Made by a program: the position numbers and the translations under genes
NCBI GenBank assembly: GCA_037783415.1
Contig: JAZGTN010000006.1
Location: forward strand, 62,001-126,000
Reading direction: 5' to 3'
DNA from: Leptasterias polaris
Taxonomy: Eukaryota; Echinodermata; Asteroidea; Forcipulatida; Asteriidae
DNA: 64,000 nt
Shown here: in pieces, positions 37,901 to 49,900 of the stretch
Numbering within the stretch: position 1 is the first letter of the stretch
How the letters are laid out: each line of letters opens with the position of its first letter
The notes under the pieces: generated by a model
Databases searched by the model: none
Seen by the model: only the letters and a program-made list of their open reading frames with translations
Told to the model about the DNA's origin: nothing

Positions 37901-40900
37901 TGCAGAACTTGATTGTTTGGTTTTGCAAATCAGGACACTGACCTTTTTGACTTTTTGCTGAAGTTCAACAACTTGAGCGAGTAGCATGGTGATCTCTTCT
38001 TTCTGTTGGTAGGTCTCCTCTAATCTGCGGCTGAGTTCCTCGGTCATGACACCCTCACGCCCCTGAGCTTCTCCTGCAAATAACATACGACAACTTCATC
38101 TCACTATTTTTCCTTTTTATTTGACCTATTACTTTAAATGAAGTTGCAAAACATTATTAGCGTGGTCTTTCAAAGTCTTCAGTTTGTAACATGAACAAAA
38201 TAGAAGGGGCAACATCCTAATCTCCTTCTGACGGCCCACTTGTATGGGAATTCACTACCGCTAACCTCTTATAATCTGTCCCAATTCAAACACCGTACAA
38301 GGCATGTAGTTATGACAAATGCACACAATATACGTACTTGATGAAGCAAACCTGCACCACAACAACTTGAAAAATTGATTTAAATTCTGCCTCTTTCCTG
38401 CCCCTGACCAACAAGAAAGAGTCTTTATTTTGTAAAACCATCTCACTATCAAAGGCTTCAATGAGAGTGGTAAACTGAAGAAGCCACCAGGTGTACTCAA
38501 TCGCAATGAAATTTGGGGCCACAGTTGGAAGAGATAAGGTTCTCAACCTTGGTCAAAATCAGCAGTGACAACCTATGGTATTGATTGATCACACACGTAT
38601 CCAAATACAACAGGAAAGTTCGATATACATGTAGGTTCCCTCATAGTTGTGTGCAAAGCATAATTATGGGAGATTTTGATGTATCTTGGAATTGACTGTA
38701 TTTTTGACCACATGAGGGTGCTTTCAACAGCAAATTTCCTTGTCTCCAAACTACAGTTTGATCTTGTTTTGACTGCCTTTATGGTGATTTTTGTATCAAT
38801 GGCCAAGAAAATAATACTAACAACATTGAAAACGAAGAAGTTTCTTTTACTTGTTTTGCATCCAATAATTTGGGTTTAAACATACCCTCACACGGTCAAA
38901 AATACTGTGAATGACCTACACATGTTGGACGTTTAAACCAACGATTACTTAACAATCCAATGAAACCCTGGTGGACTCACCAAGCTGTTTGAACGCATCC
39001 TGAACCAGTTGGGCCTCCTTCTCTTCAATGCTGACTGTCTTGGTCTTCATCTCCGCAGTCTCCATCCGTAGCTGGAGGTTGTCCTCCTCCAAGATGCGGA
39101 CCTTCCTCTGAAGGGCTTCCACATTGATGAACCTGGACTGAATGGGATTGCTTCGGTCATAGCTAAGGATTGAGAAGTGAGGGAAAAAGTCAGAGAACAC
39201 AACCTTGGACCTTGAGGTTTGAGATAACCAGACAGGGCCTGATTTCATGAAGCTGTTGGCAGATAATGTTGCTTTACAAATTAATTTGCTTGGCAAAAGT
39301 AGCAGGGAACCAGTCTCGGACAGTATAGATTAGATTGTATTTTGGCTGGTAACCCATTTTCTGCCAAACAATAATTTTCTGTGCTTATTATCGTTGACTG
39401 CTAAACAGAGAGCTTAATTGTTATAAAAATGATAGCGGTAGTAAGCATCCAGTGAGACTATTTCGCCTGAAGTGCCTCTGTGATAGTTTTTTGATGTTTT
39501 CTAAACAGGTAGACACTTTATTTGACTCAAAATTTACACAGGTGACTTTTATCGTCTTTCTTGATAATTCATTTAGCCTATAAATCAGCATTACGTTGAA
39601 AAAAAACAAAAAAAAAACAATGACCCTACTATTTAGTAGAGGTGTTGGCTCTGAAAAGAGTCGGTTGATTATTCTAAACGTTTCAAACTATTGTGCTCTA
39701 GTTGTCATCAGGAGACCATGTTTTTAATTCTAGAAAATCTGAGTTTCTCTTTTTTGCTAAAATGCTTACCTGACCGCGGCCTCTTCATCTGAGTCGCTGT
39801 AGCTGACTTCATTGGTGTAGATCCGCAACAACTGCTCCTTGAGTTTTATATTATGCTTTAACTGTGTGTTCTGGAGAAGAAGAAAAAACAGTGAAGAAAC
39901 GTTAAGAAATTAGTAGGAGCTGAGGCTTTGCTTTGAAGAAAAAAACTGTCAGTCTCGAAAACCCCTTTCACACTACACAAGCTACCCAGGAAATTCCTGG
40001 GAATCTTCATTTGACCCTTTTCACACTTGAATTGCTAACCCTGACAAACTCCTGGAAATTAGTTGCCCCTGCTTGGGTTACGGAGTTCATTCTTCCCGGG
40101 AAAATTGCACTGAATGTGAAACAAACATGGGGTGGTGGTGGGGTTCAAACTCCCCAGGAATTTCCTGGGGCTATATAACTCAACCTAAGTGATTTGGGAC
40201 TTGGACTCGACACTGAGGACTCGGACTCTAGGATTAATTACTCAAATACATGTACAAGACTAAAAATGTTAAATTTTGTGTGCATTACGGCAACAAAAGC
40301 ACTGAACAAAAGTGAAATCCACTACAACTAATACTGCATATTACTCCTGTGTTGATTGGCAGTGAGCAATATAGTCAGCACTTTACAATCACTCAATTTT
40401 CTTTTACACCTTTGCCCAGGGTAGTCCGCTTCCATTAGTGCCCAGGGTACTGCATTATGAGAGCAGTTCCCATGAGTTACTAAATTGTTATGTAGCAGTG
40501 CATTCAATGTCCCTGAGGGGCCAATTTCAAAAGGCTGTCCAAATGCTTTTTTACCCGACTCTGAATGAATGACTTTTGGACGGGAATATTTCTGTGGCAG
40601 ATTGGAAATGGAAATGAGTTTATCATCAATGAGCTTTCAGAATGAATTACTCCTACTCCCCGTGTTTGTCCTGAAGTAATACTATCCTTCCTAGGCAAAC
40701 ACCACATAAACAACTCCCTCATAGTTCAACAAATTTTCTCTTCATCTTGATTTCCAAACATTCACTCGACCTGTGTTTTCTTTCGTAACTTATAAACAGT
40801 TTATTTAAAAAAATAAAAAAATTGAGGGCCGCTGTCAGTGCATGCTAACATATTTTAATATTTTCATTGTCTTAACAACATCGTACACACTGGTCAGGTT

Positions 40901-43900
40901 ATATGCCTTGATATCCTATGCTGGACCATGCCACACGTCCTAAATGGGATGTCAACCAACAAGGGTCGGTGATTTGGTTAGAAGGGTCAGAAAGAAAATC
41001 GGCCAGCATCGAAACCAAATTAAGAAAACTTAATTAACTAAGCAAAAAATTAATCAAAAATAAACCTAGGCAATATCTGGACATGTTAACAACACACTTA
41101 GATAAAATGAATTGTTGAAAAAAAATGGGAAAAAACACCTCTGCTGACTGCATACCACAGGAACGTTGCAAGCAAACAGGTCCTTTGCTGCTTAAGTACC
41201 AGCATTAATTACTTTTTTTGTTTCTGCACGCTAATAACTAACAATAAACCATGACAACTAGCAATATTTAAGGTTGCCATGGTTACGTTTCATCCATTAC
41301 CTGGTCTGTGGCGAGGGTGAGTTGTTCTTCTATACTGTCGATGCGTTTCTCCAGTTGTTTGTTCTGCTCCAGTAAGGACTGGCCAATTTTCGCAGCGAGT
41401 TCTAAATCTTTCTCTTTCTGAAAATTAGATGTTGATGAGGGGAATAATTGCGTGTGAGTCTCATGAAATATAACTTGTAAAGATGTAATAAAATAGATGT
41501 TGAAAACTCAAGAATTTATGTAGGGAAAATTTCATACAGCTGCATCATTTCTGAGGTGAAAAAAGCTAAGTGAAGTTTGCTTAGCGCAATCCAATATTTC
41601 TAAATATCATTTGAAAGAATTAGACGTATACACCTAGGCAATGTGTAGACTGTCCAGTCTAGATGTGAACCATCATGCCATTCCTAACAAATAGATATAA
41701 AAACTGACCTCTTCAAGGAGACGTGTTACAGCATCAATGTCATTGTATGTCTTGGTCATCTGTACCACACGATCCCCACAGAGAGCTGTAAGAATAGAAA
41801 CAGACCAGAAATCGGTTTGTTAAAATACAGTGCTAATTCCACTCAATTATTCCATTATAGTGTCCTTGCCTTCGTACTTGTACGTCTACCATCCACATAG
41901 AATGCAAGTTGCAGAGACAGCACGTATGCAGTGTTTGTCTTTGCAATCCATAGCAGCAACATGTTGAATTGTCCAGTAGAAGGACAACAATATCTCCCGT
42001 ACATCAATACCTTTCAGACAATACCCTTGACTGCAATTCCGGCTGTTCCGCTTCTATTGTGCACAGGGATGTAGAGCTTGTCATTGTTCTTTGCCGATAG
42101 GCAAGGTGGTTCACATCTGCACTATACATAAGCCAAAGGTCCTGGGTTCAAGTCTCACTTGAGTTGTATGTGAACTCAATTACAGCAGACACAAAACAGG
42201 TACACAGAGTGTATAGACCATGTACATGTACCTGTGGCATGGTAATATCAGAAGAGAGGGAACAGTAGAACAAAGGAACACAAAAGGAACAATGCTGTCC
42301 TCACATTGGAATCCTTTGTATTTTTGTGTCATCACTTTTTGTCATGCGCTTAGTTTATGGAGAACGTTAAGTTTGAGGGACAAAGGAAAGTCCTAACATT
42401 GATAACAATAAATAGAGTGTATTTACATGGTACATGTACTATACATGTATGCCAGATGGGAGTGTTGTGTAGTGCATGTGAACCCAGTACACTTATCGTT
42501 ATTGAGAGAGCCAGTGTGTCTGGCATGGTTGGCTGCAAGATTTTGCCGCATTACATTAAAAACCCTTCACATGTAGATGTACAAGGTAATAATTCAAACA
42601 CACATAGTAGCTCTGCATATATGCACCTGTCATTACAATAATGAGTGCTTAGAGAGGCCAGCACATGTACATGTACATGTAGATCATAAAGCACTAAAAT
42701 ACAGGAATAAAAACTGAGCATTATTATTGCTATTATTACGTAGGTGTAAATCATATGTACATTGTATAAGTACATGGCAGTGTAGGAAAATATAGTATTA
42801 AAGTCAAATACAAATTGTATTTTTTCCCTAATTGTTTACACTTCATGTACATATATAGCCATTGTTTGTCACAATTTTTTACTTTAAATGCATAAATTCA
42901 GAACAAAAATTATCTCAAATTTATCGAGTCAGTTTCCCTTGTGGTTTATTACTTGATAAATACAATTTTTCAATACAAACAACACATTCAATAAACAAAC
43001 TGAAGATACGCACATACCTGTAAGAAAATTGGTCAGGTGTTCAGAAGCTATCAAAGTCTACACATTATCAAGAATCTACATATTATTTCCAACACAGGCT
43101 TAAAGAGCGCCGCCCTTCATGTTGCCTGCAGGTGCCTTTATATTGCGATATTGCGTAACTTCTACTGTCAGTTTGTCATGACAAGTAGTAAACTATATAA
43201 GGTCTGGTAACACTCTCCTTAAAGAGCTTGCAACCACTTTACATGATCAAGGCTGAGTTCTGACAACACTAATGCTTGTAGCTGTCTGTCTGGTTTGTGC
43301 CCATTAGGTCAGATGGTTGTCGTCATAGAAACATGGCCAACAAGTAATTCCTAAGCAAAGTCAGAAAGTCATTTTTTGTAATGTCAAAAGGTTGCGAGAC
43401 CAAACTGAACAAAGGACAAAAAATTAACGTACCGGTACTATACATAATTATGTTATTGTTCAATACCTCTATAGTGGTTAGTAAAATGCCAAATTACTAG
43501 TTAATAATTTGAATTCTGTAAGAGGTTGTGACGTCGTTTCATATTTATACAATACATGTAAGTGCATTTTAAAGAGATTTAAGTTTGAGTATCTTGCATT
43601 AATGTTCATCCTCATTATGGCAAGTTCATTTAATGTTCACTAAGTTAAAAACACCCCGAAGTGTACAACCTGCCTATCAGCCCTCAGATCCCACTATCTT
43701 TTTTAATTGGTGTTTAGAAAAAGTGTTTTTCCCCTATCGTTATACTCATGTGTAAATCATGATCCAACCAGTCTACTTGTTCTATAGTTCCCATCCTGTG
43801 TCTATCCCTCCATCAGACACCCCACCACAGGTTTACTTTGTACATGTAAGTTATAATTATCTATCCTGTCAAGGTTTGTCATTATTCATTTGGTATGGAA

Positions 43901-46900
43901 ATTAATGTGAGGCATGAATTAAACTGAGTCTGCAATCCGCCCACATGAAACAATCTGTCTATTTTAATGTACATGTACACAAACCACAGTGTTTATTTAT
44001 TACATTATTAGTATTGATTTTTTCTTTCAGACATGAACACAGAGCCCTGGGAGACAGATTTGATTAACATGTTCAGAGAGCTCATTTTCAGACACAAATT
44101 CAATTCAGTATTTGCCAAGGTCGCTTGGTAAATAGGAAGAGTTTTTAAGGGACACTTGAGTTGAACATGAAGGCCTACATCAGGGAGATGAAGGTCAAGG
44201 TGATTACATGTAAAGGTCATTCTAGTGACTGAGGGTAAATCCCTAGGGTTACAAGTCCCACGTATTGCTGAACTATTGAAAACAAGACCTACTAGATCTA
44301 GTGTACAATGTACCAGACGTTATAAAATCATTCATTTGATTAAAACAGGCAAGCCACTCACTGGCTAATTCGGAGCTTTGTGAAATGCAGTGCAAATGCA
44401 GTGCCTCCATAATGTGAATGTACATCTTTGATACGTGGGTGGAAATAAACAATATTAATTACATTAAATGAGAATATTAGCGATTACAGTCCTCTAATCG
44501 TTTCATTACATTCAGAATTAGGGTTAGGAAAAATACATTAGGGGTGTCATAACTTGGGAGTCGGAATGTAGGGCTGTCGGAACATATAGTGAGTAGAAAT
44601 AAAGGGGTATCGGAACATAGGGGTGTCGGAACGTAGGGCTGTCGGAATATGGTTGAAACATAGGGGTGTCGGAAGGTACGGCTGTCGGAACTACGGGGGG
44701 TCAAAACATAGGAGGTGTCGGAAGGTTGGGCTGTCAGAACACGGGCGTGTAGCCATTGACTACAATTACTAGTGTACTCACTAAATTATGCCTCCCCAAT
44801 CAGGTAGAATTCTGTTCCCATTAAATATTAAGGTATTATGTTTGTTTAGTTTTGTATGACGCTGAGAGGAAAAATGCAGTCTTCTGCCAAGGTCCAATAA
44901 ACAGAATCAATTTACAATTGATGACATAGATCCATGGGAAAATCAACCTAGGATAAACACAGGATATTTCTATTGTGTTGGTACTGGATGAACAGGAATG
45001 GGTATGACAAGGACAGTGTGGTTCAAAAACAAAGATAACATACATGTAGCACTGGAAACCATGACAAATGGAGACAATTAATTTACAAAGTTCTCCGTTC
45101 TCGGAAAGATTTGGGTCAAAGTTAGAGTATAAAACTAACACAATTTAAAATAACCTCAAAACCTTTGTTTTTCTTGTTTTCAAATGATCTCAATCCATGA
45201 AGTCACAACTAAAATGCAGTGAACGGTTTCCCTTGAATGGCATAGCAAAATTTAACACAAAATGTGATCAGTTAGGACCTCTACTCAAGAAGCATTGTAA
45301 TTGCTAACTCAATATTAGCATTTTGTGGACAATTTTCAGTCTAAATATTTTGCTAGATGCAAAATTGCTACAAAATCTTTCCCTGTAAATGGATATGAAT
45401 CAAATTATTTAACGTATCAATTGGCAACTGAAACATGAAGGTTATAAGAGCAGGAATAAGATTTGAGTAATTTTGACGTATGTGGAAATTTGTGAACATT
45501 GCTTGGGGGCCTGTTCCCCCGGAACCTCTTAGATGTTACAATTCAGGAGGTTCACATACTCTATGCATCACCAGAAATACAAGACTACAAGTTTGGACGC
45601 AATGTGGGCTATGTACTTCTTTCTCCCTTTGGCTACTGCTTTGGGTAAAGAAGATTTTGAGAAAATCCTAAAATCAGTAAAAAATCCTGAGAAATCACAC
45701 TCACCATGGCCTGGTGTTACATGGCCTGGTGTTACATGGCCTGCGACCATCTATCCCATGGCCTGACGAAGCTTTTCTGCCTATTGAGACAATGGTGCTG
45801 ACTGCTGACCCATCATACAACAGGGGTCACTCATCAGTTTACACAACCAACATTTCCTGGACATTCTATGCATTTTACATGTACCTACAGCGATCCCTGC
45901 CCATGGCGGTTCAGCGCGAGCTCCCTCTAGTTCTGTTTTAACTCTATATGTCTGAAACCAAACTTGAACGGCAGATTATCAAATTAAATCCCATCGATTT
46001 TTACGCTTGACACATCATTTGTGAAAAACAAAAACAAAAGGAACAAAACCACAACCTCACAAAATGTTGGAAACCAGATCCTAATTAGTGATTCATTTAA
46101 ACAGGTATCACACCCTACTCTCTGCACAGTACACATACATACACAGTACACAGCTGTACATGTACATGTACATGTACATGTACACCACAGAGGAATCATT
46201 AACAATTCAAAAACAGCTGAATGCCACTAAAAGCATAATTTGACTCGAAAATTTCTCAAAAAGCCATCTCATAAAGTTTTGCTTTAGAAGCTCTGAGGAG
46301 TCTGAGTAATCCTGGATATATTTAGAAAAGCAATCAAGAGTGACGTCAACATCTATCTGATTCATGTACCCATGATGTACCTCAGCATTGGAGTGAATGA
46401 AATCCCACTGCCCTGCTGCACTGTTATGGTCAACAATAACCAACCCCGATTAAAAATTCACGCCCCAGATGACAAGTGGAAGGAAGAAAACAGGATTGTG
46501 GGTACATGTAAACAATGCCTGGCCGCACCATCTGGCTGCATGGAGAGTGGTTGCTACAATATGTATCTCTGTACAACTGTACATAAGGCCACATAAAAAA
46601 AAAAAATTGTTGATCGTCCTTTTTTTTTTGCGGATGGGGGAGGGAGGGAGGTTTTTTTTTTTGTTTTTTGTTTTTTTTTTAAAGTTTTGTTGACATGCCA
46701 AATATGAAATCAAGAATAAAGAAATCATCACAATCACTATAAAACAGATGGTTTGTGTGTTTTTGATGTTTTCAATAGTTTTGTCAAACAAATTTAACTC
46801 CTAGATGACATTTTCTGTAAACTTTTTCAAACAACTAAAGCCCAAGTAAATATTTGAAGAATTGTTCTTGCTTTGCCAACATGAATAAAAACCTTCTTTA

Positions 46901-49900
46901 AACATCTTTTTAAACCTGTACATTTTGAAAAAATATCAGCTGAAAAATCTGGGCAGTAAAAGTATAAAGAGATATCCAGACATGGGAAAAATAAAAGAAC
47001 ACAATGTCAGACCATGACCCTACTGCACAACATTTCTGCCACGCCTTGCAATTTTGTTGTTTCGTATCACACGGTTTTACGGCTTTGCCGACTTTTTGAA
47101 GGAAATACAATTTGCGTGCCGCAAGATCGAAACCCGGTGTCGGCGTTGATGTTACTGTGCGTGCGGTGCAGTGTGGAGCCAAATTTGACCGAAAATATCA
47201 TTGAAAAGGTTGTTTTTTATGATTTAAAAAAATAAAAAATAAAAAAATAAAAAATGGGGTCGGGGGGTTTTGAACGGTCGGGCGGGGACGATCAACAATT
47301 TTTTTTTTTTATGTGGCCTAAACTGATTTTTTTGTTTCAGATATTAGGGACTGAACTGCTCATGAGAATTTAGTTGTCAACAATAAATTAAACAAATGCA
47401 CAAGTAACTAGCGTTATTTTTCATTAACATTGTTAAAACGAAAAGATCCAGTGTCAAAATGTGGACAGCATTTAGTCAATTTAAACACTTCTGAGGAGAC
47501 AATGAATCTTCTAGATGGTTAGAACACCCACTTTTGCAATTATTTCTTTACTTAAAAAAAAGTACATGCAGTAATCACAACTTTAACGACTGTTTGTTTG
47601 TTTGTTTGTTCATATATAAAAGAAATATTAATTGGATAAATACATATTTATCCAATTATGAATTCCTTTATCTCTCTTATTTCTTTTAAATCTACTTGAT
47701 TTTAATCAATTCATAATTTGCTGGTCAGGCCTAATTTTTATCCATGTTCGATTTTAACTAATTTATACTAATTTTTCTTATTATTGCTTTTCAGTCTACT
47801 GTAAAGTGCTTTGAGGAATTTGATTCATATTGCGCTTTGTAAGTGCTGTTTAGTTTTTATTATAAAAATAATAATAATAATAATAGACATTAATACCTCT
47901 CTCCTACATTTCTAAGTGCTAATGGTGTTATTATCTTTACAGACTATTAAGTAAAACCAGGGCAACAGCATACAAAAATACAAAAAACATCAGTATTATT
48001 ATTTTCATTTCCTTAATACATTTTGATGACAAGCTGTCTGTTATGAATCTACTCAAGTACACTTCTAACTTCACAGTCAGTGACTCATATTACATTCAAC
48101 ACAGAAATCATAAATATGTTTTTTCTGAATGATTTTGGTAACTTTACCTGTTGAGATTTTGGGAAAATTTTGCTATAACACCCGATATGTTAGAAATCAT
48201 AGTTCATACATAAAACCCTGATTTCTGGTCCCTGGATCTGTGTAAGTTGAGCAGCCATGGACTTTAAGTACATGTAACAGAATAAGGAAAATGGCAATAT
48301 GACATGTGTTGATGATACATGCCCTGTACATATTCAATTAAATGGAAATCGTTCAGGATGTGAAGGATGACGAACATGTCAGCCAAGCTTCCTCCTGATG
48401 GGCTAGCATTATTGTACTATACACAATACTGCACAATCACATGAAACACAATCAAGTATACCACTTTTCTACAGTCCCGTTAGCAATTTCTCCTGAAACC
48501 ACCAAAAATTGTTTCAACATGTAAATGACTGTTGGACAAGGCTTATCCAAATTGGAGTCGATTACAAATTCTAATTTGTTTTAATTTCTCCCAAAATAAT
48601 AAAAACATTGGTAAATTATTCCACCCATTTTTGATGGAAGTTTGAGGGTGATAACAATTTTGTAAAACAAACATCAAACGAATCAACTCAAATTATTTTT
48701 CAGTATAAGCCATTGACATGTTGAAACGCCGTATGGGCAGTTTCAGGTAACGGTACTTGGAAAGAAATAACATTTGGAAAAACTAACATAACAGATGAAA
48801 TGTGGTCCCCATAGTGTGTTTCCTATCATGCATGTACATGTATGTAGATGCCGACTTCACGCATGATATTTGGTCCTTGGAAAAAAGCAGGAACATTTTA
48901 TCAAGTACAAGAGCCGACAATGTGCACAAGGTGTAGGCTAGATATTTCAGGCTATTTAATCAACAAAATTCAGATTTTGGCAAACAAATCTGAAATCAGA
49001 CTAAAGTAGGAAGAATAACATGCCTGTGACTTATTTACAGTACGCTGAGTGTATGACTAGAGTCCATGGATCATACAGCTTTATCAAGTTCATCCAATAA
49101 TGTGTATTAATCTCTAAGTCTAATTCAACCTGATAGTACTTTAGATTTATCAGATGAACTTTGAAATAAATGCACATGTAATTATTCCCCCCCCCCTGTT
49201 GTCAACTGATGACATCAACTTCAACATGTGAGTCACAAAGAAACACAATCATTCACGCTTATCATAAAATGATAGAATCAATATGGCCGATTATCATTAA
49301 ATGCCAATTGTTTCATTCGGAGTTTGGAGGCTTATGAGTCATATTAAACAAAGCAAGGTGTATTCATCCCAAAATTAGTCAAAACCTCTTCTATATTTAA
49401 CTAAAATGGGCTCAGTTCTAGTCAATAGAGAGGTTTTGCAAGGCTACCAATGTGTACGAAGTAGTCAAACTTATTGCTGTGACTGAGCTACATGTACGTG
49501 TATTCTAAATAACTTGCATCTAAGGTACATGTTGCCTGGCAGGCTTTGGCATAAGGTACATGTTGCCTAGTGGGCTCGACCAAAAATAAGTAACATGCAC
49601 GCATGAAATTAAGATATGGATTGGAAGTGGCCTCCGGTTTAACAACAGGTACATGTATGCTCTGTGGTCTAGTAGTTTTGTTTTTTTAAAGGCGGATACC
49701 GGCCCTATATAAGTGTTCTTTATTATTATTATTATTAAACTATCTGCTCTAGAATGTGGGGGTTGTACATGTGTAGGTTCGAATCCCACCTGAGTAGTAT
49801 GCCTGTAAGCACTGAGTATACAGTGCTTGCCACACATCGGTGTATAGTTGAAAATATTACAATTTTGACAGACTAATATATCATGTGGAACTTTGTGTGG

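Noticed and set aside
39985..40170. Functional kappa-B/STAT sites in the palindrome pair
   Set aside because: The GGAAATTCC core is explained by the palindromic ends of a small repeat; nothing else supports regulation.
46910..47182. 90-codon minus-strand frame as a THAP-like transposon protein
   Set aside because: The Cys/His spacing of a THAP domain is not present, and the frame lies inside a non-autonomous MITE.
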